64,000 bases of DNA, from NCBI RefSeq assembly GCF_029227915.1, contig NC_079878.1, forward strand, positions 15,564,001-15,628,000. The letters run 5' to 3'. The position numbers were made by a program, and so were the translations under genes. Source of the stretch: Hydractinia symbiolongicarpus. Its lineage: Eukaryota; Cnidaria; Hydrozoa; Anthoathecata; Hydractiniidae. Positions 13,002 to 24,944 of the stretch are shown here, one piece after another (position 1 is the first letter of the stretch; every line of letters starts with the position of its first letter). The notes under the pieces are model-generated. The model made no database searches. It was not told where the DNA came from and was given only the letters and a program-made list of their open reading frames with translations.

Positions 13002-13409
13002 ATGAGTGGCTATAAAAACCCACCGGTGTTCAATAGCAAAGACAAACCATATGACAGATATTGTAAAGAGTTACGTGCTTGGTGCGTTGTAACAGATTTA
13101 GATAAAAAGAAACGGGGAGTTGCAGTAGCATTGTCTTTTCCGGAAGATGATCCAAGTGGTGTTAGAGACAAAGTGTTTAATGAACTGAAACTGGAAAGTA
13201 TTAATGCCGATGATGGCGAAGAGAAACTTATTGATTATTTGGATAAACTTTTTAAAAAAGATGAGTTAAGTGAGGTATACGAACGTTATACCATATTTGA
13301 TAGATACGTACGTGAAGCTAACCAGAAAGTTGAGACTTTTGTTTTGGAATTTGAAAAAAGGTATAACCGAATAATGCAAAAAGATATGAAATTGCCTTCC
13401 TCAGTGTAA
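13002..13409 (+). pseudogene. copia gag-like fragment
   Basis: The open frame from ATG 13002 begins MSGYKNPPVFNSKDKPYDRY, the pattern of copia gag N-termini (a short leader, then F....Y..W...). It continues with a helical capsid-like region and stops at 13409. No CCHC zinc knuckle follows: the sequence jumps straight to protease-like coding, so the nucleocapsid end is deleted. Confidence 0.7.
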
Positions 13410-13456
13410 CCTTCCCATGCGAGATTGCTGGAAAAAGCATTTTCATCAAAACGGAT

Positions 13457-13786
13457 GTGATTGATAGTGAAATCCCATTATTATTGAGCAAAACTGCAAT
13501 GAAGAATGCCAAAATCAAATTAGACCTTGAAAATGACCAAGCTGAAATATGGGGCAAAACAGTAGACCTTGATAGTACCTCATCAGGACATTATTGCATT
13601 CCGCTTGACAAGGAAGAAATACCAATTTCTGATTGCCTTTATACCTTGGAAGCTGATGTATCCAGAACAGAGGAAAAGAAAACGCTTGTCAAACTACACA
13701 AGCAATTTGCCCACCCTTCACAAGCTAAATTGAAAGCCCTACTGAGTGATGCGATGTTTGGGATGATGATTATCAGTCTATATTAG
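13457..13786 (+). pseudogene. copia protease end and GAG-pre-integrase zinc region
   Basis: The frame contains DVIDSEIPLLLSK (typical C-terminal side of the copia-like protease) and later LVKLHKQFAHPSQAKL, the H...HPS block of the GAG-pre-integrase zinc-binding region. A frame break near 13760 separates it from the integrase core. The protease active-site DSG is not visible, consistent with the upstream deletion. Confidence 0.65.
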
Positions 13787-13860
13787 ATGAAGTTTATGCC
13801 TCTTATGAGATATGTCAAAGATTCCGTAAAACACCACCACGACCAGCAGTTTGTTTACCT

Positions 13861-14597
13861 TTGGCAAATCAATTTAATGAGGCTGTAGCTATGGATTTAA
13901 AAAAGTGGAACAAGGACGTAAACATTCTATATTTGCTTGATCTCATCAGCCGATTTACCACTGCAAGAATCATCAAAGATAAAAAACCATCCACTATCAT
14001 AGATAATGTTATGCAAATGTGGATTGGTTCTGGATTTGGAGCCCCACAGAAGTTCTTGGCAGATAATGGTGGCGAATTTGCCAATGAAGATTATAGAAAC
14101 ATGTGTGGAAACTTAAACATTCAAGTCCTTAACACAGCTGCTGAAAGCCCGTGGCAAAATGGAATCTGTGAGAGAAACCATGCTGTTGTCGACAGATGTC
14201 TGGAAAAGATACTGGCAGACAATCCAACAGTGTCTTTGGAAACGGCTCTAGTGTGGGCAATAAATGCAAAGAACTGCCTGCAAATGTGGAACGGATTTTC
14301 TTCCTATCAACTTGTATTTGGACAAAATCCCAATCTTCCCAATGTGATGACAGATTTGCCGCCAGCTCTTGAAGGTACAACAATGAACCAAGTGTTTGCA
14401 AAGCATATCAACACTTTGCATGCTGCTAGAAGAGCATACATAGAAGCTGAGTCATCATCAAAAATCAGACGTGCCTTAAAACATAAAATTAAGGTAAATT
14501 GTACTCAATTTGACAAAGGTTGTAAAGTCTTTTACAAGAGAGACGAATCCAACAAATGGAAAGGACCTGGCACTGTAATAGGTCAAGATGGAAAAAT
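13861..14597 (+). pseudogene. copia integrase core (rve)
   Basis: The catalytic triad is visible: D in AVAMDLKKW, D in FLADNGGEFANEDY and E in NGICERNHAVVD, with the usual spacing. The region LVFGQNPNLPNVMTDLPPAL is the standard copia integrase C-terminal motif. The frame runs into the nested MITE at 14598, and its continuation resumes after 15380, so insertion of the MITE split this domain. Confidence 0.85.
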
Positions 14598-15380
14598 CAG
14601 GCCATTCCTTGAGACGAGTGCGATGGCACGCGCACTCGTCCGCACACTCGTAAAAAGATTTACGAGTGCTTTTTTTCGCACTGGTGAATTTTTTCTTTTT
14701 CTAAAATATTATAGAGTGATGAAAAAAGCTAATACGCTGATTACATAACATTCATTTCTTTGTGATTGATTTGTTTAAAAAGTATAGAGAACATTAAAGT
14801 CGCCCCCTTTCCTTCATGCTGACACTCTTATGCTCGGCATAACACTGAGACTGGAACAAAAGACGGAAGACCATTTGGAACTACTTCACAAGTCAGTCCG
14901 ACCTTCATCGTCACAGAGAATACTGCGAGAAGAGTGTGCACCCATGCAAGTTAAATATAACCAGAACATTGGAGAGGTTAGGTGTCCTGTACCTTAATAC
15001 AGCTTTCAGATGAATGTTTTCGTGATGTAATACCAAAGAAAAAACATGTTGAATAAAGTTTAAAAAATCTTTTTAAAAGGAGAAGGAGAAATCGATAATG
15101 TTTAGAAATATATCTAATGCCAAAAACATATAGCAAATCTGCCAACACACCATCGCACTTGTGGTTAATACGTTTTACAATCAAAATTCATCTCTATACA
15201 GCAATAACCTAACGTTGCAGTAAACAAAAAATAGTTAAGTGTGAATCACACTTGCAAATATTCAAATCGCACTTGTAAATTTAGCTTACAAGTGCGATTT
15301 TTCACACACCATAGCAGTCGTAATTTTTTTAGCGGGTGCTTTTTGTAGCTCTGGCATAGTTTTATTCAGGAAATGGCCTG
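14598..15380. mobile_element. hAT-like MITE nested in the copia integrase
   Basis: The ends CAGGCCATTCCTTGA and (inverted) CAGGCCATTTCCTGA match in 13 of 15 positions. The flanks are AAAAAT on both sides (14592-14597 and 15381-15386). Removing the element and one AAAAAT joins the copia coding frame in register, which dates it after the copia insertion. The subterminal regions contain many copies of CGCACTCGT/ACGAGTGCG, probably binding sites of an absent transposase. Confidence 0.75.
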
Positions 15381-15386
15381 AAAAAT

Positions 15387-15819
15387 TGTCTTTGTGCGAC
15401 ATGGAAATGTTTATGTTAGGGTATCAACCAACAGACTGATTAAAGTTGGGCATGAATTTCAAGAGCCAACAGAATCAGATCCTGGCCCTGAAATAAAAGT
15501 TACCTCAGGTGAGGTGAATTGCATTCGTGAATCTTCAGACGAAGAAAGCACTAATCAAAGACAGCATGCCAATGCTGCTATACACGACGGAGTACAACTT
15601 GATGATGCCACCTTGGACCAAAACATGACCGACAATGTTACGGGTATGCCAAAGAAAAATGATGAAATTCCCTATAAACCAGGTGACAACATTTGGAGAG
15701 AGGCAACGATAATCAGCAGAGCTGGCAAAGCAACTGGGAAGTATTCTTCCTGGTACAATGTGAAACACCCAGATGAAGAAAATCCCATTTGCATAGATTT
15801 TCAGAGTATTGACAAATAG
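15387..15819 (+). pseudogene. copia integrase C-terminal linker region
   Basis: It continues the integrase frame after the MITE with VRHGNVYVRVSTNRLIKV, typical of the C-terminal nucleic-acid-binding part of copia integrase. An acidic, low-conservation linker follows, then a KPGDNIWREATIISRAGK segment. It ends in a stop at about 15819, before the reverse transcriptase block. Confidence 0.6.
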
Positions 15820-15839
15820 GAAAAGGTAGAAAAGGGAAG

Positions 15840-17376
15840 AACTGAGGAAGTAAACATTGTCTTAGTGCCACAACAACGCCATTGTGACAAAGATGTTATC
15901 ACTGCCAAGGAACAAGAGATTAAGAACTGGAAGGATTTTGAGGTTTTTGAAGAAGTGAGAAATTCAGGACAAAAGACAATTTCTACTACATGGGTAATTA
16001 CAGAGAAGAAAATTTTGTAAAAGCCAGACTCGTTGCAAGAGGCTTTGAAGAGGAGCAAATTTTACAAGTTGACTCGCCTACTGCCTTGAAAAGCACCCTG
16101 AGAATTCTGATAGCAATCTCCAGTATAAAAGAGTGGCAATGCCAAACCACAGATATCAAAGTTGCTTTTCTTCAGGGATGCGATATCCAGAGAAATGTAT
16201 TTTTGCAGCCACCAATTGAAGCAGATGACCAAGGCAACCTTTGGAAACTTAAAAAGGTTGTATATGGATTAAATGATGCTGCGCGACACTGGTTTTTTAC
16301 TGTGAAAAAAGAAATTGAAAAGCTTGGATGTGTACAATCCAAGTTCGATCCAGCTATGTTCTATTGGAAACGTGAGGATATTCTAGAAGGGCTTTTTGTC
16401 ATCCATGTCGACGATTTTATTCACTCTGGAACAACATCTTTTGAGAAAGAGGTTGTTTATAAATTAAGAGATGTCTTTCGAATTGGGAAAATTGAGGAAA
16501 ATTATTTTAAATATGTTGGCTTAAACATACAGCATAACAATGGTAACATAGAAGTGTCCCAGAATGATTTTATTGACTCGATGCAACTTATACCTCTATC
16601 TCCGAAACGTCAAGCAAATAAGTTTGAGAAACTTAATTCCACTGAAATTGCCAGTTTACGGAGTTTGATTGGTCAAGCAAATTGGGTGGCCAGTCAGACC
16701 AGGCCTGATGTTAGTTTTGATGTTTTGCACTTTAGCATGTGTATCAACCAGAGTCCAGAAGTAAGACATCTCATTGAAGCTAACAAAATGGTAAAGAAAA
16801 TTAAGTCTGATCAGTTTAAACTGATATATCCAAAAATGAATGTCAACCAGGAGCTTCGATTAGTCGTATTCACAGATGCTTCCCATGCAAATTTGCCAGA
16901 TGGTGCATCTAGTGCAGGTGCACATATCATTTTATTAGTTGGAGAAAATAATGATTGTTGTATACTAAATTGGTCATCAAACAAAATTAAAAGGGTAGTG
17001 AAGAGTACCACAGCTTCAGAAAGTTTAGCACTATCAGATGGGTTGGACGATGCACTGTACCTATCTGAATTACTGGCGGAATTGCTAAGAAAAGACGTAA
17101 AGAAAATCACAATAAATGCCAAGATTGATAATAAAAATCTACATTCACTTATATATTCAACAAAAGTAATAAGTGAAAAACGACTGCGTATTGATATTGC
17201 AGCAATAAAAGAGATGCTAATTCATAACGAAATAGTTGTCAGAGTTTACAAAATATTCTGTCGATTGGAAAACTTGATGTGTTATTTCATTGTGCACACA
17301 GGTTGTGTACTTTCTTTTGTTGCAGACGTTTCAAAAACTATGGACTTTCTACGAACTACAAAAAAAGGGAGGCGTG
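15840..17376 (+). pseudogene. copia reverse transcriptase and RNase H
   Basis: Visible motifs are KARLVARGF, TDIKVAFLQG (first catalytic Asp), VYGLNDAARHW and the catalytic HVDDF, then LRSLIGQANWVASQTRPD. These are in copia order. RNase H follows with FTDASHANLPDG, TTASESLALSDG and IDNKNL. A stop and frame shift near 16018 separates the first reverse transcriptase block (TTWVITEKK) from the rest. The end has degraded residues before the right LTR, so it is inactive. Confidence 0.9.
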
Positions 17377-17495
17377 TGTTAGTGTTGATCATTATGTTTA
17401 TTATTTGTTTCTTTATAGTGTAGCATTATAACTGGTGGGTGTAATAAATACATGTGTACATCGTTTCACTATCTATGGTTATTATCAATTTTACA
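17377..17495 (+). repeat. Right LTR of the copia element
   Basis: Begins TG and ends CA, nearly identical to the left LTR over 119 bp, followed by the target duplication CTAAG. The few differences (for example AACTAG versus AACTGG) suggest a fairly young insertion relative to its frame damage. Confidence 0.9.
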
Positions 17496-18167
17496 CTAAG
17501 CTGACAAGATTGTCTTGAAAAAAACCACTAAAAGTTTCCCACCAAACCAATGCAAATTTAACACTGTTTCTTTTTTTTTATGTTCAGCACTTATTGCTAC
17601 TAGATTTTGAGACATATGTGGGTATAGTGACAACTTCATCCATTGGATCCGCATGGATATGAATCTTCACCTGACATCCTGTCCAATTGCTTCAGCTACA
17701 CGGTTTTTTTGAGCTGATTTAATTTGGCTTTAAGAATCAAAGGGTTTTTGTCCAGTGGTGGAAGCAAATTAGCCTACTTTAATCTCTGATGTTTTCTTAC
17801 ATTTTAATTTTTTTTTGATGTGTATGCTGGGCAGAATTTGCGTCTACTATTTATGGTGAGTCGTTGTGTGTCTACCCCAGTGAGGATAGGGTGTTTACAG
17901 CTCAGGTGTACGCGAAAAAAGAGAGAAAATAAACACTGACAAGTTGTAAGGAGAGGAAAAAGATGCAGCGCGCAGTTATTAAAATATGCTGGGCTGCCTT
18001 TGTCAGCCTATGTTTTGTGGTGTGTGCGTACTTATGAGAGTAGGGCAATTTTACAGAAGTCGTTGTAGAAAAGAGAGAGAAAGGAAACAACGAGAAGTTG
18101 TAAACAATAAGCCTATTGACATATCTGTTCCAGTTCCCCAAAATACACAGAAGTATCGCCACAGTAA

Positions 18168-18193
18168 ACATGAAAACGAGGTTTATTATGAAC
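18168..18193. repeat. 26-bp arm of an inverted repeat around a transposase remnant
   Basis: This stretch (core GAAAACGAGGTTTATTATGA) is perfectly inverted at 20033-20058. The two arms enclose the ISL2EU-like transposase remnant at 18287-19222. No target duplication is visible beside the arms, so they could be internal rather than terminal. Confidence 0.75.
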
Positions 18194-18286
18194 ATTTTAT
18201 TTTTCAGAGTGTTTTTGCTGAGAAGAAGACTTTACCACAAGATTTTAACTTTATAATCAAGTTTTATTTCCATATTTTCTAAAATA

Positions 18287-19222
18287 ATGGATACAGATAA
18301 AATCGAAGAGGTTAGTAGTAGTAAGGGTGAAAACGAAAATATTCTCGTGGTTTGGAGTGTGCAGCTTTTGTTCACACTGCCCTTTATGTTTTCAACGATG
18401 ACAAAAATGAGTATACAACAGCTCATGATATTTCATATGCCAATTCCATTTAACACAAAATTCCTTAGTCAGTATATATATGAGAAAATGAAAGATGACA
18501 TCAAGGAACTTTCCAATAATATTGCTAAAAAATGGAACTTAACAAGGAAATCAATTCATATCAGAGCAAAGCATTTTCTTTAGAAAAAATAAAAAGTGAT
18601 CCACGAGCAGTAAAATTTTACACCGGTTTTCCAAACTATGAGTCACTGTTATCAGTTTTGTCATGCTTGGAACCAAAATTACATCGTATCCACTATTCAA
18701 AGTCTCTTGGTAAGAATCATGGTAGTTTATTTTATCAAAACTCCAGATATAGCCATTCCAAACCTGCTCGTAAACGATCACTGTCTTATGAGTTTTTTAT
18801 TGTCTAGTACGTTTGAAGGTTGGTTTGTCTGTTGATGATATAGCTGATCGTTTTAATGTGTTTTCTGTTCACATTGCAAAAATATTTACCACTTGGATAA
18901 ACTTTCTTTATTATGAACTTCTTCTGTTGTTCCCATTTCCTTCTCAATAAATGGTTCGAAAATACATGGCTAAGCAATTTTGAGAGTACCCCACCACATG
19001 TGTTATCATTTTTGGTACTGAAGTTTTTATACAAACCCCTTCTTCTATGGTATCAGTCACAAACATGGTCACAGTCTAAACATCATAACACTTGGAAAGC
19101 TTTAGTGGGGTCATCCCCCAATAGAAGTGTCACGTTTGTATCTAAGTTATGGGATTGTCAAGGAAGTAACAAAGAACTAACGAAAAAGTCTTTTTACCAT
19201 ATGTTTAACGACAGTTACTTGT
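18287..19222 (+). pseudogene. ISL2EU-type (DDE_Tnp_4-like) transposase remnant
   Basis: Pieces in shifting frames line up with this transposase family: DPRAVKFYTGFPNYESLLSV, then a SLSYEFFIVL...RLKVGLSVDDIADRF helix-turn-helix-like stretch, VHIAKIFTTWINFLYYEL, a GTEVFIQ segment (usually DGTEV.I; the Asp position is altered), and KHHNTWKALVG...GSVTFVSKLW. At least three frameshifts and stops make it dead. The family is known in cnidarians; the assignment rests on this motif order. Confidence 0.65.
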
Positions 19223-19371
19223 GACTTAATCAGACATTTCAACGTCAACGCCCCTCTAGTTAGTTAGTAAAAAAAATTGAATTTAGCAAAAAAAAGTTGA
19301 GTAGTCTATGTGTGCTGCTAATCCATAAGCATATATAATATGCACCTGTAAAGTTTTTCTTATATATTTAT

Positions 19372-19439
19372 GCCCTGTTGGTCTCATGGCTATGACACTC
19401 ATGCAAATGAGAGATCCAGGTTCAAATCCTGGACAGGGC
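19372..19439 (+). tRNA. tRNA-like sequence, probably SINE head or tRNA pseudogene
   Basis: A 7-bp acceptor stem (GCCCTGT/ACAGGGC) and a 5-bp T stem (CCAGG/CCTGG) with a TTCAAAT loop are perfect, with box B GGTTCAAATCC. The whole is 68 nt, short for a tRNA, and the anticodon arm folds only with a 4-bp stem and a 6-nt loop (TGCAAA). It is therefore not a normal functional tRNA. No CCA or clear terminator run follows. Confidence 0.5.
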
Positions 19440-20032
19440 TAGGAAAAACATAATTATCTTTACAACAACCAGGTAACAATGAGTATATGATAGCTATATA
19501 TATAGCTATTGTGAGGATAATTGGTATTTCTCGAATAGTAGGTAGTGTTAAATCATTCATCACTTTCATTTATAGAGCACAACAATGCCTTCTCAAGAAA
19601 AGGCAGCTATATGTACCTGTTTGTCTTGACCAGTCTCAACAAATCATATTTTCAGAATAAGAGTCACTAAAAATTTTCCCTTCCGAACCTAGGAGACCTT
19701 ATGACACTGTTTATAATACCATAAGTATTGCGATCTTCTTCAGGACATGTAGGTATATATATTAATAGTGTTGCCATCATTTGTTATGCGACAGAATACA
19801 GCAAAAACTCAAAGGATAAGGTCAGATTTTGTGCTAGATGTTTTCTCCATTTGAACAAACAAAATTTTTTTTAGTTCAGAAACACGCAACGATCCTAAGT
19901 CGTCTTCCAAACCATTAACTGTTTTAGTATGAGGTAAGTGCTTGAAACTGATTCATATTGCACTTAATTGCAGCCAAAAATAACAAAAATTTGTTAAGTA
20001 ATTTGTGCACTTTCCCACTACAATTTCAAATT

Positions 20033-20058
20033 GTTCATAATAAACCTCGTTTTCATGT
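20033..20058. repeat. Second arm of the 26-bp inverted repeat
   Basis: Exact reverse complement of 18168-18193. Together the arms bracket 1.89 kb containing the ISL2EU-like remnant and the tRNA-like sequence. Confidence 0.75.
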
Positions 20059-21069
20059 GCGCTATCATTTTAAGCCGCCATGGTTAATTGTGAACATGTG
20101 ATTTGGAAAAGAGCTTATTACCAGAAGTTGTTTGAGACAAAATAAGTCAGTGTAATGACTCGTGACGTTTCATGAGACTAGAATATGTGTCGACTGAAGG
20201 TGAGTGTTGTTAATTTGGGTACATGCACCAGAGATCTTTGTGTAGTTTTGCTTGCTCAGCATCCTCACCCCTTTTCGCCAAATATCCCTTTATATCAACA
20301 TCACAAATGCAGGTAATGAAAATACATTTGTCTTTCTAATACTGTGGTTTTTGTGAGAATCTCTATATAGGTTTGCAAAAATAAAACTTAGTAGGTCTGG
20401 AATAGTTTGTATATAATTGCAATATAAGACTCAGCCTTAAGAAACAGGATGTGTCAATAAAACCCACAAATGTGGATTATAAACACCAAGCATTTGATCC
20501 ATAGTTCGTAGCCCCTATGTCTCACTTCTCTTCTTAATAAAAACACTTCTTTTTGTTAGTCAAAACACTTCTCTTCATTTCTCCGAAATCTTCTCTTCTA
20601 TTCAAACACTTCTCTTCCAAAGCGAGAAACACTTGTCTTCCATGAACTCAAATAATTCCCAGATTCACTTCTGGTCCCGAATATTGATTAAGCTGGATTT
20701 TCATAACTTACGTTTTTGAATAAATGACCGACCACCCTCATTTTGATTCTACAGTATAATCCCCAATTAGCGGACACCATCGGTGTATGACCAAAGTGTC
20801 GCTAATTGGAAATGTCTGCCTTATAGAAAGTTTTACATTTTAAGCCGCAAATTAGAAAATAAAGCCGATTTTTGTAACACAAAGGAAAAATATAACAAAT
20901 AATAATATAATATTAACACAATGATAACGAACCAAACTTTCCATCTTTACAGATTCTTACAGATTCAAAGTAAAAAGAAATGCTTAATTCCCCTGCATCT
21001 TGTAATATATTTTTACTGGAAATTGGATTTGAAATAAGGCGACCATAAGTTGTTTTACGGGCAAAGTCG

Positions 21070-21950
21070 ATAGATAGCGAAATAAAAATAATTTTATCGA
21101 GAATGTATGGTCGGAACAACAACAAATAAAATTAAAAAAATAACAACGGAAGAGGGTGTTACAACAGCCTTTTTTCTATGTATTTTCGCATAATGCACGC
21201 GGTTTATATTTTTTAGTTGCGGAAGAAAAATAATAATAATTTGTCTTACTAAAAAAATAGGACTAGCACTCAAGGTGAAAAGATAACAACATATTACATA
21301 AGCGTTGTCTGTAACAGCGATGTACGGAACATTATTTTCTAATTTTTATAGAATATTTTTATCCATTTATATCTTAGCAATCACAGTGTGCATGATAAAA
21401 TAAATTGCAGCAGTGGGGAGGAGATAGCTGCATGTGTCTTATTAAATGCATTTTTAATTGTATTTTTCATATTTGCAATGGTCACCTGTTGCTTGAAGTT
21501 AGCGAAGATAAAAAAGAAATTTATCATTTATACATTTAATTTTACATTTTTCAATATTTTTAACAGAAATTAATAATGGGCACTAGGTTGAGAAATACAT
21601 GTCAATAACACCTAAAAATGATACCTGCTATACTGCTCTATTACCAGAAGCAAATCATTTCAATGTGCTCAATGTGATTGCAAAGATATAAATAGATTAG
21701 AATTACATTCAACACAAAAGAAAAAATTATCTCCAGAATTGTGTTTTAGAGCAAGCGTAATTTTAAACTTAAGAATAATCATAACGAAGGAGGGTGTTAC
21801 GACAATAATAATATTTTTTTCACGAGATGGGATAAATAATGTTTGTTTGTTTTTAAATTTTTTTTTCTTAAAAACATTTTTGCCTGTTATTATTATTTTG
21901 TTGTTTTCGTGAAAATTAGAACAACTAATTAGGTTGGATTCGTCTAAACA
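21070..21950 (-). mobile_element. Inverted-repeat MITE, copy 2 (opposite orientation)
   Basis: Blocks of the 11.1-12.0 kb element recur here in reverse complement and in reversed order. The CTCTTCCGTTGTTATTTTT block is at about 21,150, the GTGTTACGACAATAATAAT block at about 21,800, and an end-like GAACAACTAATTAGGTTGGA at about 21,920. The matches are clear but gapped. No coding capacity. Confidence 0.6.
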
Positions 21951-22611
21951 AGAAAGAACCTTACCACGACGAAAATATTTTTTATTTAATAAAATAACAA
22001 AACAATAACTATTTAATGGCGTTGTTCTCTCATGACATTAATTAAGTGTTATTATAATGTTTAAAGATGTATCATGACAGTCACGATGTGGGTCGCGAAA
22101 ATCACAATGCATCGTGCAAGTCGACCCCACGATGGATCGCGACTTTCACGATGCTCAAAAATTTTACTATCGCGACAGCATCGCGAATCGTGCGCGACGC
22201 GCACGATACGTGGTCCACGATGTTAGGTGTCCTGATTCCAGTACTGTAGTTCTGCAGAAACACAGTCGTGAGACTTTGGAAGAACATACAACAAACGTAA
22301 ACAGATGGTGCAAGATTAGATGTATAAAGCAATGGGTTTTGGATATTTTTTTATTTAACATTTCAACTTATCCTTCCTCGATTTATCATCTAATGCTTTA
22401 AGGATTAAACTAACCGATTTTTTTTTTTACCATCTTATATCCGACAAAAGTTCCTTATTTTTTAAACTGATTATTTCAAGCCAATTGTTTAAAACTTTTG
22501 TAATTACACTAGGGTCATGTGTGCGTTTGTTGTGTGTCAATGTGCTGGTTCTGTGTGTGTAAATGTGTGTCCATTTGTTTTCAGTTTTTGTTTTGTTTAT
22601 TGTTTGTTTTT

Positions 22612-22734
<123 letters not shown>

Positions 22735-24890
22735 TTTTCCTGGTTATTTAATTGATATATACCCCACTTCATATGTCCCTAAATTGTCATTGATCATATA
22801 GTCCTTTAATCAAAGGTGGCCTCACATTTTTCTAGCTATGCTATAGTGTGGTCTCCTGGATAATTTTTATAGTTGTGTGGATATCATTATTTTTATATTT
22901 ATATTGTATTTTATTTTTGCTGTTATCCTTACAAATGAATAAGTCTTGTAAATTTTTTATTCCGAATAAATGACTACTTACTACTACTTACTTACTTCCA
23001 TCAGACCGCATTTCTTGATATTATAGTGTTTAACTCAAACGCCAAACGATGGAAAACGTTTTTCGGCAAATGAACAAGAGCAGAAACGATGCTATCATGA
23101 GCAAGTTTGCAAATTGAATATGGTTCCTTTACACCTTTGGTATTTTCATGTCACAAAGGAATGGGATGCGAGTGTCACTTATTTTTTATCACGCCCTGCC
23201 CTCCCTACCCTTCTCTATGCCTTCGCGCTAAGTAGGTACACTCGGCCAGCGAGTCACCTTCTGTCTTCAAAGTAGAATTTTGGGTTATCGAGTTTCGCTT
23301 TCACCCTCATGCTTACGCAGAAGATTTGGAAAATAAAATCTGGATCAATCATCATCTCGATTAATCCTTTAATTTTGGCTTTATAAACCACAGGTAGAGC
23401 TAAAGATTTTTCAACCTAAGTGTTCTTTCTACCAGCTAGCAAGTTACTAAATCAAAATCATGGCACCTAAAAATAAGCAAGTGCCCAGAAAAGGCTCCAA
23501 ATTATCAAGCTGCAGGCCTGTGCACAAGACGAGGATCTTCATCTATGTTGTCCCAGCCATCGTCTGGTAAGGAACTTATTGATGTGCAGTTGTTTTACAT
23601 AGAGCCTCACATGCGCATAGCCGACCAGTAGGCATCCATGGGAAAGAAAGCGCTACTTCTTCTAAGCAGGCAAATGCCTCTGCTGCAATGACGACCAATG
23701 AAGTATGTCCGTCACACAAAAACGTAGCCTGTAGAGTTACCAAAGTCTTCAAAAAGTGCCTAACCTTCAAAAAGAACAATTTTAAAAGACTAAGGACTTG
23801 TTTGATTTTGTAAGAATGGGAATTACCAGCCAAGTAGAGGCAAACCACGTAAATTTTATTTAACATTTTTTTGTTTTCTTCTCGCTCTCGCCCTTGACCC
23901 CCCGTTTATTATTGGACCCTGTTTCTACCCATACATATGGATATGGCAGCATCTTTAGCTAGCTGTATATATTGCCTATGGTAAGGGTAATAGTATTTAT
24001 GTAATATGGATCCTCTTTTGCCATTCAAAAAGATTTTTAAATGGTGGCTATTTTTTCTCATCCATAAACCGAAAAAACTGATGAAAACTCAACTGTCTTT
24101 AACTGCTTTTACTCTTCAGCAAGGCTATTCACAGCTTGCAGTACCATATTTATATACAAAATAGTAGTAATGATATTATCCAATCACATTTATGATGATG
24201 TCATTATTTTTAGTGCCGCAGTTTTGAAGCTTGACGCTGTGTGTTTTGCTAAATCACACATACGGAGTAGTGTGATATGTTTGTTTACCCTTTCGTCGCG
24301 GCGACGGCGGCGGCGGTCTTCAGGAAAGTTTCATCACACTGGATTTGAGTTGTTTTATTTTGCGTATGCCACTGTATTCGAAATAGTGCTTTATTGTTAA
24401 ACAGGGTTAAAATAGACATTTATTTCATAAATAGTTTCTTATTTACAATATTTAAAATCGTCAAATTGTCGACTTTTGGTACAATTATGAATATAAAAAC
24501 AATAACTATTACATTTCTAAAATGTTATACATTGAAAATTGTAATAATACCAAGGTTTAAACTGGAGCAGTGGGCTACACAGCGTTGAACCAGCATCGAA
24601 ATGAAGGCAAGCACTCATTCAGTTACCGTAAAAAATGTGTGACGGAAATATACTCGGTACTAAAAGATATACCTTGAAACATAGGGGGTACAGAAAAAAT
24701 CAGGGGTACAATAAAATTTATTACATCTTTCGGGAAAAACTATAGCTAGCTATAATTATAACTATAGCTAACTATATCTTGATATAGCAGCTCCATATTT
24801 ATTTTTTTATTTTTTATTTTCTGCAGTGTTAAGTCATAAAATTGTCCCTCTCTCTCCCTATTCGGTGTTAGAACTGAAACTAACACTGAA
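22735..24890. other. Non-coding stretch, no supported gene
   Basis: Short frames only. A CpG-rich patch with CGG repeats near 24,296-24,315 and an ATG-led short frame at 23,461 (followed by a possible GTAAGG donor near 23,567) were seen, but no domain or exon chain supports a gene. Confidence 0.45.
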
Positions 24891-24944
24891 AACTAAAATT
24901 GGTTAAAACTTGGTAAACTATTAAAACTATTGGTACAAAACTCT

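Larger units (their letters stand above)
12853..17495 (+). mobile_element. Ty1/copia-type LTR retrotransposon, complete but decayed
   Basis: The element has 119-bp LTRs, a primer-binding-like TGGTAGCAAAGG directly after the left LTR, copia-order coding blocks (gag, protease/pre-integrase, integrase, reverse transcriptase, RNase H), and a perfect 5-bp target duplication CTAAG (12848-12852 and 17496-17500). The coding frame is broken several times and a hAT-like MITE is nested at 14598-15380. Without the MITE it is about 3.86 kb, short for copia, with an apparent deletion between gag and protease. It is immobile. Confidence 0.9.

Noticed and set aside
19372-19439. Functional tRNA with GCA anticodon
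   Set aside because: Only 68 nt with an abnormal anticodon arm (4-bp stem, 6-nt loop); kept only as a tRNA-like sequence.
20753-20830. Pogo/Tigger-like end CAGTATAATCCCCAATTAGC
   Set aside because: Looks like a mariner/pogo-type terminal repeat, but no partner end or TA-flanked pair was found in the window.
22067-22401. CpG-rich short frames near ATCGCGA/CACGAT motifs
   Set aside because: Frames on both strands overlap with no domain; the motif repetition is irregular and may be an old repeat.
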